Positions 1 to 8,834 of a DNA stretch of 64,000 nucleotides are shown here, in pieces; position 1 is the first letter of the stretch, and every line of letters begins with the position of its first letter. The stretch is from Bradyrhizobium sp. SK17 (GTDB taxonomy: Bacteria; Pseudomonadota; Alphaproteobacteria; Rhizobiales; Xanthobacteraceae): contig NZ_CP025113.1 in NCBI RefSeq assembly GCF_002831585.1, forward strand, positions 5,781,001 through 5,845,000, in the 5' to 3' direction. Under the pieces are notes generated by a model. The model saw nothing but the letters and a program-made list of their open reading frames with translations. It was not told the DNA's origin and did no database searches. Position numbers and translations under genes: made by a program.

Positions 1-784
<784 letters not shown>

Positions 785-945
785 CGTTTGCGAATGGCGA
801 TTCGACCTCGTGCCCTCTTCGCTATTCGCCACGCCCGATTCGCCATCATTCCTGCGAACATTTCGGCTAGTTAATGTTCGGCCGGACTTGGCAGGCGAGC
901 CTCCTGTTCCCATGTCCTGCGCGGGACTTTCATCGGAGGTTGGTC

Positions 946-1500
946 ATGTCCTACGGCAATGACGGCGGCAACTGGCGCAATGATGCCTGGCGCAATGACG
1001 GCGGCGTTCCCCCGCATGCGTTCGATCCGTTGATGCAGCCGGATCTGTTCCGCGGCGTGCTGACGCGACGTGTCTTTGCCTTCCTGATCGACCTCGTCGT
1101 GCTGTCGGCGCCGGTGATCCTCGCCGTGCTGTTCATCGCGGTGTTCGGCATCGTCACGCTCGGCCTCGGCTGGGCGCTGTTCTGGCTGGTCTCGCCGGCC
1201 TCGATCGTCTGGGCCATCGTCTATTACGGCGCCTCGATCGGCGGCCAGCACTCGGCCACCATCGGCATGCGCGTGATGGATCTGGAACTGCGCACCTGGT
1301 ACGGCGCGCGTGGCTATTTCGTGCTCGGCGCCATCCACGCGGTGCTGTTCTGGGCAACGGTCTCATTCCTATCGCCGCTGGTGCTCCTGATCGGGCTGCT
1401 CAACGGCCGCCGCCGGCTGCTGCACGACATCATCCTCGGAACCGTCATTATCAACAGTTCGGTCCGGACCCAGATATCTCCGGCGGCGCGGGCCTATTAG
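946..1500 (+). CDS. RDD family membrane protein
   Basis: This 184-residue protein belongs by pattern to the RDD family, small membrane proteins mostly of unknown transport-related function. After a Gly/Asn/Asp-rich N-terminus it shows the family start RRVFAFLIDLVVL (Arg and Asp in the first membrane segment), two more hydrophobic segments around residues 60-100 and 130-165, and a basic loop before the last segment. The ATG at 946 is chosen because CGGAGGT lies six bases upstream; the frame is open further upstream but without such a site. It follows hemB by 160 bp on the same strand. The specific role is unknown. Confidence 0.8.
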   Translation: MSYGNDGGNWRNDAWRNDGGVPPHAFDPLMQPDLFRGVLTRRVFAFLIDLVVLSAPVILAVLFIAVFGIVTLGLGWALFWLVSPASIVWAIVYYGASIGGQHSATIGMRVMDLELRTWYGARGYFVLGAIHAVLFWATVSFLSPLVLLIGLLNGRRRLLHDIILGTVIINSSVRTQISPAARAY

Positions 1501-1585
1501 GCCCGCCTAAACCAATTGACCGTTAGCCTCCGGGGGGCGATGCTAGCTTGGCTGCCTGTCTAGTTGTGGAGCCTGACGATCTGAC

Positions 1586-2362
1586 GTGACCCAGCACTCG
1601 CGTGATACCCCCCAGTTTTATCTGACGGCGCCCTCGCCCTGCCCGTATTTGCCGGGCCGACACGAGCGGAAGGTTTTCACGCACCTGGTCGGCGACAAAG
1701 CGGGCGACCTCAACGACTTGCTGACCCATGGCGGCTTCCGGCGCAGCCAGTCGATCGCCTACCGGCCGGCCTGCGACCAGTGCCGGGCCTGCGTCTCGGT
1801 CCGGGTGGTCGCCAACGAATTCCGCCCCTCCCGTAACTTCCGCAAGGTGCTGGCCCGCAACGCCGACATCATCGGCGAGCAGCGCACGGCGGTGCCGACG
1901 TCAGAGCAATATTCGGTGTTCCGGGCCTATCTCGACCGCCGCCATCGCAACGGCGGCATGGCCGACATGACGGTGCTGGACTACGCGATGATGGTCGAGG
2001 ACAGCCATGTCGAGACCCGGATCATCGAGTACCGCAAGCGCAATGCCGACAGCGCCATCACCGGCCGCGGCGACGAACTGATGGCGGTGGCGCTGACCGA
2101 CGTGCTCAGCGACGGGCTGTCGATGGTCTATTCGTTCTTCGAGCCGGGGCTGGAAAGCCGCTCGCTCGGCACCTTCATGATCCTCGATCACATCGCCCGC
2201 GCCCGCCGGCAGGGCCTTCCTTACGTCTATCTCGGCTACTGGATCGAGGGCTCCAAGAAGATGGACTACAAGGGCCGCTTCCTGCCGCAACAGCGGCTCG
2301 CCCCATCGGGCTGGCTGCGTGTCGACGCCACTGGCGAAGGGCTGGCAGAACCGCAGGACTAG
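1586..2362 (+). CDS. bpt: Aspartate/glutamate leucyltransferase (bacterial Ate1-like arginyl/leucyl-tRNA-protein transferase)
   Basis: The 258-residue product has the length and landmarks of the Bpt/Ate family, which transfers an amino acid from aminoacyl-tRNA to N-terminal acidic residues so that the protein becomes an N-degron substrate for ClpS/ClpAP. Landmarks are the N-terminal PCPYLPGR stretch, the cysteine cluster [13 protein letters not shown] near residue 65, and the C-terminal [16 protein letters not shown] segment of the acyltransferase fold. The start is a GTG at 1586; no in-frame ATG fits better. Alphaproteobacterial members are usually leucyltransferases, which is inferred rather than visible here. 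Confidence 0.93.
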   Translation: MTQHSRDTPQFYLTAPSPCPYLPGRHERKVFTHLVGDKAGDLNDLLTHGGFRRSQSIAYRPACDQCRACVSVRVVANEFRPSRNFRKVLARNADIIGEQRTAVPTSEQYSVFRAYLDRRHRNGGMADMTVLDYAMMVEDSHVETRIIEYRKRNADSAITGRGDELMAVALTDVLSDGLSMVYSFFEPGLESRSLGTFMILDHIARARRQGLPYVYLGYWIEGSKKMDYKGRFLPQQRLAPSGWLRVDATGEGLAEPQD

Positions 2363-2369
2363 CCCTCAG

Positions 2370-3743
2370 CTAGGTCCCGAGCAGCGTATCGTAAAGCAGC
2401 TTCACGTTCAGGATCACGATCAGCCCGGCGACGATCCATGCCGCCACCGCAACCGGCATCGAGATCGCGAACGCGCCCATCTTGCGCTTGTCGGACACGA
2501 AGCGCACCAGCGGGATCACCGCGAACGGCAGCTGCATCGACAGCACGACCTGGCTGAACACCAGAAGCTGCGCGGTGCCGCTCTCGCCATAGAGCGCGGC
2601 AACCACGATGACCGGGATGATCGCGATGCCGCGGGTCACCAGCCGTTGCAGCCAGTCCGGCAGCTTGAGGTCGAGGAAGCCCTGCATCACGATCTGGCCG
2701 GCCAGCGTCGCCGTCACCGTGGAATTGAGGCCCGACGCCAGCAGCGCCACGGCGAACAGCGTCGAGGCGATGCCGAGCCCGAGCAGTGGCGACAGCAGCT
2801 CGAAGGCCTGGTCGATCTCGGCGACATCGGAATGGCCGCTCTTGTGGAAGGTCGCGGCCGCCAGCACCAGGATCGCGGCGTTGACGAACAGCGCCAGCAT
2901 CAGCGCGATGGTGGAATCCGTGGTCGCCCATTTGATCGCGTCGCGCCGGCCGTCCTCGGTGCGCGGATAGGCGCGGGTCTGCACGATCGATGAATGCAGA
3001 TAGAGGTTATGCGGCATCACGGTGGCGCCGATGATGCCGATCGCGATGTAGAGCATCTCCGGGTTGGTGACGATCTCGCGCGACGGCATGAAGCCGCCAA
3101 GCACGCCGGCGATCGGCGGCGCGGCAGCGGCGATCTGCACCGCGAAGCAGACCGCGATCACGATCAGCAGCGCGATCACGAAGGCCTCGAGGAAGCGGAA
3201 GCCGCGGTTCATCAGGAGCAGCAGCAGGAACGCGTCGAGCGCCGCAAGCAGCGCACCGCCGATCAGGGGAATGCCGAACAGCAGTTTCAGCGCGATCGCG
3301 GTGCCGATCACCTCGGCAAGGTCGCAGGCGATGATCGCGGCCTCGCAGGCCAGCCACAGCAGCAAGTTCACCGGTCGCGAATAGGTCGCACGGCAGGCCT
3401 GCGCGAGGTCGCGATCGGTGGCGATACCGAGCCGCGCCGAAAGCGCCTGCAACAGGATCGCCATCAGATTGGAGAGCAGGATGACCGACAGCAGCGTGTA
3501 GCCAAACTTCGATCCACCGGCGAGATCGGTGGCCCAGTTGCCCGGGTCCATGTAGCCGACCGAGACCAGATAGCCCGGGCCAGCAAAGGCCAGCAGCCGG
3601 CGCCACCACACACCCGAGGTCGGTACCGCGACGGTAGCGTTCACCTCCGGCAGGCTGCGGGCATGCCCGGAATCACCCCGCCAGCCGCCTGACGTGGCAT
3701 TCGGAAGGGAAACGGAAGGCATTTCAGGAGTCCGGGCATCCAT
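2370..3743 (-). CDS. mntH: Nramp-family manganese/divalent metal transporter
   Basis: This 457-residue polytopic inner-membrane protein is a proton-coupled Mn(II)/Fe(II) importer of the Nramp family. It shows the two metal-site motifs of the family: [12 protein letters not shown] in the first membrane segment and [10 protein letters not shown] in the sixth, within a chain of about eleven hydrophobic segments. The start is set at the ATG at 3743; an ATG 18 bp further upstream is possible. It converges with bpt (7 bp between stops) and diverges from the PspA-like gene. In Bradyrhizobium japonicum mntH is the major Mn transporter and is controlled by the Fur/Mur protein; a candidate site lies just upstream at 3773-3795. 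Confidence 0.93.
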   Translation of the reverse strand: MDARTPEMPSVSLPNATSGGWRGDSGHARSLPEVNATVAVPTSGVWWRRLLAFAGPGYLVSVGYMDPGNWATDLAGGSKFGYTLLSVILLSNLMAILLQALSARLGIATDRDLAQACRATYSRPVNLLLWLACEAAIIACDLAEVIGTAIALKLLFGIPLIGGALLAALDAFLLLLLMNRGFRFLEAFVIALLIVIAVCFAVQIAAAAPPIAGVLGGFMPSREIVTNPEMLYIAIGIIGATVMPHNLYLHSSIVQTRAYPRTEDGRRDAIKWATTDSTIALMLALFVNAAILVLAAATFHKSGHSDVAEIDQAFELLSPLLGLGIASTLFAVALLASGLNSTVTATLAGQIVMQGFLDLKLPDWLQRLVTRGIAIIPVIVVAALYGESGTAQLLVFSQVVLSMQLPFAVIPLVRFVSDKRKMGAFAISMPVAVAAWIVAGLIVILNVKLLYDTLLGT

Positions 3744-3772
3744 CTTGCCAAGATGGCCCAAGTCACCCGTTA

Positions 3773-3795
3773 TTGCAACTCACTTGCAACTGCAT
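3773..3795 (-). promoter_or_regulatory. Candidate Mur/Fur-type metal-regulator site upstream of mntH
   Basis: The sequence contains two TTGCAACT copies separated by three bases (3773-3780 and 3784-3791), followed by TGCAT, 30-52 bases upstream of the mntH start. TGCAA/TTGCA-based repeats are the core of Mur/Fur sites in rhizobia, and mntH of B. japonicum is known to be Mn-regulated through this protein. Assignment here is by pattern and position only. Confidence 0.4.
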
Positions 3796-3830
3796 CTGGG
3801 CTCACGAAAATGATACCGGGAGAGCAGCTT

Positions 3831-3855
3831 GTAAAGTACTGAGGAAGTGCTTTAC
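3831..3855 (+). promoter_or_regulatory. Palindrome overlapping the ribosome-binding region of the PspA-like gene
   Basis: GTAAAGTAC (3831-3839) and GTGCTTTAC (3847-3855) form an inverted repeat with eight of nine pairs and a 7-bp spacer containing GAGGAA. It ends nine bases before the chosen ATG, so a bound repressor would cover the transcription start or ribosome-binding region of the membrane-stress operon. No sigma-54 type -24/-12 promoter, usual for enterobacterial psp operons, was recognised. Confidence 0.4.
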
Positions 3856-3864
3856 GTTAGAAAC

Positions 3865-4845
3865 ATGATCAAGCTGCCCGTCGAGACGCCGACCGCAACG
3901 CTGCGCTACGCCCTCGCCCCCGACCCGTCGGGCATCGAGGCCATCGAGGCGACCTTTGCGGCCTATGACCGGATGATGGCGATCCTCGCCGAGGTCGCGC
4001 CGGTCGGCGCCAATCTGGTCTCGTTGCACGCCCAAGCCTACGAGACGATCCGCAAGGAGACCGGCCTGCCCGCGCGGCTCGTGACACTCGGCCTGCGCGA
4101 CCGCGCCAGCTACATCGCGGACACTGCCGTCCGCCGGATACCGCTCGACGACAAGTTGTTCGCGATCAAGGGCCCAACTTCACTGACCATTAGCACTGTC
4201 AGCGGACGCGTCTTGGTGCCGTTCGACGTGCCGGGATATGTCTCGGGCTGGGAAAGCCCCTTCCCGGCGCATTTGATCTCGGATGGCCGCGGCTACGAAA
4301 TCCACATCGCCGTCAAATCCAAATCAGCACCACCGGAGGAGAAGACCATGCTTCACGAAGGCATCCTTGCGCGCATGGGCCGGCTTCTTGCCGCCATCGC
4401 GAGCCAGACCATCGACAATGTCGAGAACAACAACAAGGTCGCGCTGGTCAAGCAGGCGATCCGCGAGATCGACGCCGGCGCCGACGAAGCGCGCTATGCG
4501 CTCGGCAAGTCGCGCGCCGAAGAATTCCGTTTGAAGAAGCGGCGCGAGGAACTGGATACCGAAACGGCCAGCCTGAACGAGAAGATTCGTCTCGCACTTG
4601 CGGAAAATCGCGAGGATCTCGCGCGCGCCGGCGTCGCACGGCAGATTGATCTGGAGTCGCAGGTGATCGCGCTGGAACGCGCGATGGATTTCATCGAGCT
4701 CCAGATCGATGAGCAGACCAAGGCGCTACAGGCCATGCTCGGCGCGCGGCGTGAAGCAGAGAATAGATTAACCGATCTCGAACAAAGCCTGCTGCGTGAA
4801 GCCAAGGACGAAACCAGCCGGGGGCATCGACGACCAATACATTGA
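3865..4845 (+). CDS. PspA/IM30-like protein with a TnpB-like N-terminal domain; C-terminus probably frameshifted
   Basis: The 326-residue frame has two parts. Residues 1-155 resemble the N-terminal (non-nuclease) domain of TnpB/IS605 OrfB proteins: YETIRKETGLPARLVTLGL at 59-77, the strand SLTISTVSGRVLVPF at about 106-120 and GRGYEIHIAVKSK at 141-153. The RuvC part and zinc ribbon are absent. Residues 162-326 are a PspA-type coiled coil beginning with an amphipathic helix (LHEGILARMGRLLAAI) and containing ALAENREDLARAG. An internal ATG at 4348 with GGAGGA seven bases upstream could make the PspA part alone. The frame ends abruptly as GHRRPIH; the natural tail is in another frame at 4860. PspA proteins bind stressed inner membranes; the fused domain has no known role here. 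Confidence 0.72.
   Translation: MIKLPVETPTATLRYALAPDPSGIEAIEATFAAYDRMMAILAEVAPVGANLVSLHAQAYETIRKETGLPARLVTLGLRDRASYIADTAVRRIPLDDKLFAIKGPTSLTISTVSGRVLVPFDVPGYVSGWESPFPAHLISDGRGYEIHIAVKSKSAPPEEKTMLHEGILARMGRLLAAIASQTIDNVENNNKVALVKQAIREIDAGADEARYALGKSRAEEFRLKKRREELDTETASLNEKIRLALAENREDLARAGVARQIDLESQVIALERAMDFIELQIDEQTKALQAMLGARREAENRLTDLEQSLLREAKDETSRGHRRPIH
4335..4350 (+). promoter_or_regulatory. Internal ribosome-binding site and start codon inside the PspA-like gene
   Basis: GGAGGA at 4335-4340 is followed seven bases later by an in-frame ATG at 4348, exactly where the PspA amphipathic helix would begin. This could yield a short PspA of ordinary architecture beside the long fusion. Whether it is used cannot be seen from sequence. 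Confidence 0.5.
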
Positions 4846-4859
4846 GTGCTGAACGCGCC

Positions 4860-4994
4860 ATGGCAGCGATCGCCCGGGTCACCGGTGTTCCCGCTTCCAG
4901 CGTGCTCGGCGACAAGGAACTTGACGAACTCGATCGCCTGCACCGCGAAAAGGAAATCGCGGCGCGGCTTGAAAGGATCAAGTCAGACAAATGA
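4860..4994 (+). pseudogene. C-terminal tail of the PspA-like protein in a shifted frame (or a separate 44-residue ORF)
   Basis: This frame encodes MAAIARVTGVP, then a charged helix ELDRLHREKEIAARLERIK, which reads as the last coiled-coil helix of a PspA-type protein. It is in frame -1 relative to the gene upstream; a single extra G in the five-G run at 4820-4824 would join the two into one protein of about 376 residues. Its TGA overlaps the ATG of the next gene (ATGA at 4991), the arrangement expected if this frame is the translated end of pspA. Either a sequencing deletion, a true frameshift, a -1 slip, or an independent small gene is possible. Confidence 0.6.
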
Positions 4995-5653
4995 GTGCAG
5001 TTGGCGACATCCTGCTCGCCCCGGACGTGCGGCCCTTCGCGGTCGCGGCTGCGATCATGGTGGCACTTGGCGGCATCGAGCTGCTGACCACCATGGTCGG
5101 ACTTTCGATCAGCGAACTCATCGGCAAGGATTTCGCGGTCGAGGCCGAGAGCCACAACGCTCTCGGTGGCCTGTTTCTCTGGATCAACGCCGGGCGGCTT
5201 CCCCTCCTGATCCTGATCATCCTGGTACTCGGCATATTCTCGATCGGAGGCTTCCTGCTTCAGGGCCTGGCGCATGCCGCAGGCGCCGCGATCCCGGCCC
5301 CGATTGCCGCAGTGGTTGCCGCCGCGGGCAGCATCCCGGTGATCAGAAACACCAGCCGCGGCCTCGCCCGCATCATTCCGCGCGACGAGAGTTATGCTGT
5401 CAGCGACAGCGACTTTGTTGGCAAGGTCGCAACCGTGTCGGTCGGCCCGCTCGATCAGGGCCTGCCCGGCAGGGTCCGTCTCAAGGATGTCTTCGGCAAT
5501 TGGCATACCGTCTCGGCGCGTGCCAGCGCGGAGTCCGAGGCACTACCGGTCGGCGCCAGCGTGCTGCTGGTCGATCGCGATGCCAAGAGCTTCATCGCGA
5601 TTGCCGCTCCCGCCGACCTCGTCGAACAACGACACTCTTCCAACAGGGCATAA
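4991..5653 (+). CDS. YqiJ-type OB-fold inner-membrane protein (NfeD-related)
   Basis: The 220-residue protein has an N-terminal membrane region (hydrophobic segments near residues 15-35, 70-95 and 98-118) and a C-terminal soluble part (about 135-210) with the strand pattern of the OB-fold/NfeD-like domain, including VGKVATVSVGPL and LPGRVRLKDVFGNWH. Proteins of this shape are encoded beside flotillins (yqiJK in E. coli, yuaF-floT in Bacillus) and probably act with them in membrane organisation. It overlaps the preceding frame by ATGA and is followed after 3 bp by the flotillin gene, so the three are almost certainly one operon. Confidence 0.8.
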   Translation: MSAVGDILLAPDVRPFAVAAAIMVALGGIELLTTMVGLSISELIGKDFAVEAESHNALGGLFLWINAGRLPLLILIILVLGIFSIGGFLLQGLAHAAGAAIPAPIAAVVAAAGSIPVIRNTSRGLARIIPRDESYAVSDSDFVGKVATVSVGPLDQGLPGRVRLKDVFGNWHTVSARASAESEALPVGASVLLVDRDAKSFIAIAAPADLVEQRHSSNRA

Positions 5654-5656
5654 CAC

Positions 5657-7402
5657 ATGTGGGAACTTGCTGTACCCGTCGCCATTGGCGTCATCGCCAT
5701 TCTCGTTATCGGTCTGCTCTTTGCAAAGCTCTACAAGCGCTCGACGCGCGACGAGGCCTACGTCCGCACCGGCCTCGGCGGCCAGAAGGTGGTGCTTGAC
5801 GGCGGCTCACTGGTGCTGCCGATCTTCCATTCCACCGCCGCGGTGAACCTGAAGACGTTGCGGCTCGAGGTCGCGCGCGGCGGTCCGGACTCGCTGATCA
5901 CCAAGGACCGCATGCGCGTCGACATCGGCGCCGAGTTCTACCTGCGCGTCAAACCCGACTCGTCCTCGATCGCGCTGGCCGCGCAGACCCTCGGCAACCG
6001 CACCAACGACGCCGCCGAGCTGCGCGAACTGGTCGAAGCCAAGTTCGTCGACGGCCTGCGCTCGGTCGCCGCGACCATGAACCTGGAGGAATTGCAGGAG
6101 CAGCGGGCGACCTTCGTCAAGGCGGTGCAGGACGCGGTCGGCGCCGACATCCAGAACAACGGCCTCGAGCTGGAATCGGTGTCGCTGACCCGGCTTGACC
6201 AGAGCGACATCAAGCATTTCAACCCGAGCAACTTCTTCGACGCGCACGGTCTCACCACGCTGACCAAGATCACCAAGGACCGTGAACAGGAGCGCAACCA
6301 GATCGTCCGCACCACCGAGGTCAATATCGCTCAGCAGGACCTGGTGGCGCGGCAGACCACGCTGACGATCGAAAGCACCAAGCGCGAGGCCGAACTGGCC
6401 CAGCAGCGCGACATCGCCAACAAGACCGCGGCGATGCGCGCGCAGACGGCGCAGGTCGAACAGACCGCGTTGCAGAACGAGGCCGAATACCGCATTCAGC
6501 AGGAGCTCGCGGTTGCCAACAAGCAGACGGAGGCCAACCAGGCCCGCGACACCCGCAAGATCGAGGCCGATCTCGCGGTCAAGCGCCGCAACACCGAGAT
6601 GGAGCGCGACCTCCAGATCGTCGCGCAGGAGAGCGCGATCGCGGTTGCCGCCAAGAGCAAGGAGCAGTCGGAAGCCCAGACCATCGCCGAGACCGCGCGG
6701 GCGGTTGCGATCGCCGCCGAGGAAAAGGTCACCACCGCGCGCGCCACCGAGATCGCCGAGCGCGACAAGATCATCAACGTGATCGCCGCGCGCAAGGCGG
6801 CCGAGACCGACGCCATGCCGATCACGGTCATGGCCGAAGCCGAACGCCAGGCCGCCGCCAACAAGGCGGAAGCCACCAACGTGCTCGCCAAGGCCGACGC
6901 GGCGGCCGCCACCACCCGCGCGGCCGGTGTCAAGGCGCTCGGCCAGGCCGAGGCGGAAGTGGCGACGATGAAGGCGGAGGCGCGCAACAAGCTCAGCGCC
7001 GACATGATCGCCTACGACCTCAACGTCGCCCGCATCAACGTGATCCCGAGCGCGCTCGCCGAGGCGGTGAAGCCGATCGAGAAGATCTCCGACATCCGGA
7101 TCTTCGACACCGGCAGCATGCTTGGCCGCGGCGGCAACGGCCATGCCAATGGCAATGGTGGTCTCGGGCTTGGCGATGGCCTCGCCGCGCAGTTGCTGTC
7201 GGTCTCGGCGTTCAAGCCGATGATCGACAAGATCCTCTCGGAGGCGGGCTTCCCGGCCGGCCCCGATGCGCTCACCAGCCTGACCAACGCGCTGGCGCAG
7301 CGCAAGGCTGAAGCCGCCGCGGAGCCCGCAACCGGTGACGACGGCCGGCCTACCACGTTGGTTGGCACCATCACCGGCCAACTCGCGCCGACGCCGCAAT
7401 AA
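5657..7402 (+). CDS. Flotillin-family protein (YqiK/FloT-like, SPFH domain)
   Basis: The 581-residue protein begins with one membrane segment (residues 5-25), followed by an SPFH/band 7 domain (about 30-220, with RTGLGGQKVVLDGGS and TKDRMRVDIGAEFY). A long Ala/Glu/Lys/Gln-rich coiled coil (about 225-460) and a Gly/Asn-rich linker GGNGHANGNGGLGLGDG lead to a short C-terminal region. This is the flotillin architecture; such proteins form membrane microdomain scaffolds. It is the last gene of the PspA / OB-fold / flotillin operon and is followed by a strong terminator. The operon context suggests a shared task in envelope stress or membrane fluidity. Confidence 0.9.
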   Translation: MWELAVPVAIGVIAILVIGLLFAKLYKRSTRDEAYVRTGLGGQKVVLDGGSLVLPIFHSTAAVNLKTLRLEVARGGPDSLITKDRMRVDIGAEFYLRVKPDSSSIALAAQTLGNRTNDAAELRELVEAKFVDGLRSVAATMNLEELQEQRATFVKAVQDAVGADIQNNGLELESVSLTRLDQSDIKHFNPSNFFDAHGLTTLTKITKDREQERNQIVRTTEVNIAQQDLVARQTTLTIESTKREAELAQQRDIANKTAAMRAQTAQVEQTALQNEAEYRIQQELAVANKQTEANQARDTRKIEADLAVKRRNTEMERDLQIVAQESAIAVAAKSKEQSEAQTIAETARAVAIAAEEKVTTARATEIAERDKIINVIAARKAAETDAMPITVMAEAERQAAANKAEATNVLAKADAAAATTRAAGVKALGQAEAEVATMKAEARNKLSADMIAYDLNVARINVIPSALAEAVKPIEKISDIRIFDTGSMLGRGGNGHANGNGGLGLGDGLAAQLLSVSAFKPMIDKILSEAGFPAGPDALTSLTNALAQRKAEAAAEPATGDDGRPTTLVGTITGQLAPTPQ

Positions 7403-7427
7403 CGCGATCGTGTTTGATATCACCGAC

Positions 7428-7461
7428 AAGGCCCGCCGATTCCGGCGGGCCTTTGCTTTTT
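7428..7461 (+). terminator. Rho-independent terminator of the PspA-flotillin operon
   Basis: A perfect 11-bp stem (AAGGCCCGCCG / CGGCGGGCCTT) with a four-base loop ATTC lies 25 bases after the flotillin stop and is followed by TTGCTTTTT on the + strand. Confidence 0.88.
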
Positions 7462-7539
7462 GGGTTGTCGGGAAACGGGTGGGATCGGACGTCTTCCAAC
7501 CACACACTATGGACAGATCGAATTGCTAAGGATTCCGCC

Positions 7540-8781
7540 ATGTCTGCCGATACGCCTCGCCTGCCGGCCACCTTCAATCGCCTGGCCTGGTCCAACCTCG
7601 CCGCGCAATCGGCCGAGCAGATCGCGCTTGCGGCCGCGCCCATCGTCGCCGTGCTGGTGCTCGGCGTCGGCGAAGGCCAGACCGGCCTGTTGCAAACCGC
7701 CCTCACGCTGCCCTTCATCCTGTTTGCGATTCCCGCGGGCCTGCTCGCCGACCGGGTGTCACGACGCTGGGTGATGGCAAGCTCCGAAGCGCTGCGCGCA
7801 GCAGCGCTTGCTGCGATCCTGGTGTTGCTCTGGTTCGGCGCGATGACGCTGCCGCTGCTCGCGCTGCTCGGCTTCGTCGCGGTCTGCGGGACGGTAGCCT
7901 ACAGCGTCGCCGCCCCTGCGCTGGTGCCGTCGCTGGTGACAGCACAGCAATTGCCGGCGGCCAACGCCCGCATCGAGCTGGCGCGCACCGTCGCCTTTGC
8001 CAGCGGACCGGCACTCGGCGGCGTGCTGGTCGGCTGGGTCGGCGCTGCGCCTGCGTTCGGCTTTGCCGCGGCGCTGTCGGCGATCGCGGTCGTGCTGCTC
8101 GCCGGTCTCTACGAGCCGGCGCGTGCGCCCGCCCCGCGGCGTCATCCGATGCAGGACATCAGGGAAGGTGCGGCCTTCGTGATGCATCATGCCCTGCTGC
8201 GGCCGGTGTTCATCACCCAGTTCATCTTCAACACCGCATCCTTCCTGCTGCTCGCGGTGTTCGTGCCCTATGCGGTGCGCCATCTCGGGCTCAGCGCCAC
8301 CGGCGTCGGCACGACGCTTGCGATGTATGGCGTCGGCATGGTGGTCGGCGCGCTGTTCGCAACCCGGGTGATGAAGCGGCTGGCGTTCGGCACCGTGATC
8401 GGGCTCGGCCCCGTCACCGGCCTGGTCGCCTCGCTCGTGATGGCGCTGACCACCTGGTTTGCGACGCCGCTGCTCGCCGGCCTCGGCTTCTTCCTGCTCG
8501 GCGTCGGCCCGATCCTGTGGGTGATCTCGACCACCACGCTGCGCCAGTCGGTGACACCGCCCTCGCTGCTCGGCCGTGTCTCGGCAATCAACATCATGAG
8601 CTACGGCGCCCGCCCGCTCGGCTCCGCGCTCGGCGCCATCGTCGGTGGCCTCTATGGTGCCGAAGCCTGCCTGTATCTCGCGGCTGCGATCTTCGCCGCA
8701 CAGGCGCTGGTGATCCTGATGTCTCCGGCAGTGTCGCTGACGCGGCAGCCCGACATGGTCGGCGAGCCGGCGCGCTGCTGA
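7540..8781 (+). CDS. Major facilitator superfamily transporter
   Basis: The 413-residue protein has about twelve hydrophobic segments and the MFS cytoplasmic loop motif as GLLADRVSRRW between segments 2 and 3. It resembles the drug-type (DHA3-like) exporters with a second repeat starting near residue 215 (HHALLRPVFITQFIFN). The ATG at 7540 has AAGGA about seven bases upstream; the frame is open further upstream but runs through the terminator of the previous operon. The substrate is unknown. It stands alone on the + strand, converging with the kinase-like gene that follows. Confidence 0.85.
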   Translation: MSADTPRLPATFNRLAWSNLAAQSAEQIALAAAPIVAVLVLGVGEGQTGLLQTALTLPFILFAIPAGLLADRVSRRWVMASSEALRAAALAAILVLLWFGAMTLPLLALLGFVAVCGTVAYSVAAPALVPSLVTAQQLPAANARIELARTVAFASGPALGGVLVGWVGAAPAFGFAAALSAIAVVLLAGLYEPARAPAPRRHPMQDIREGAAFVMHHALLRPVFITQFIFNTASFLLLAVFVPYAVRHLGLSATGVGTTLAMYGVGMVVGALFATRVMKRLAFGTVIGLGPVTGLVASLVMALTTWFATPLLAGLGFFLLGVGPILWVISTTTLRQSVTPPSLLGRVSAINIMSYGARPLGSALGAIVGGLYGAEACLYLAAAIFAAQALVILMSPAVSLTRQPDMVGEPARC

Positions 8782-8834
8782 ACGATTGTCATCGCAAGCA
8801 GCCGGCCATGACCGGCTCCTCGTGACGACCGTGT

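Noticed and set aside
3868..4345. A TnpB transposase or IS605 element remnant
   Set aside because: No RuvC part, no zinc ribbon, no element ends; the frame continues into PspA, so it is treated as a fused domain.
5807..7507. A 566-codon open frame antisense to the flotillin gene
   Set aside because: Shadow of the flotillin coiled coil; no domain, no ribosome-binding site, and it runs through a terminator.
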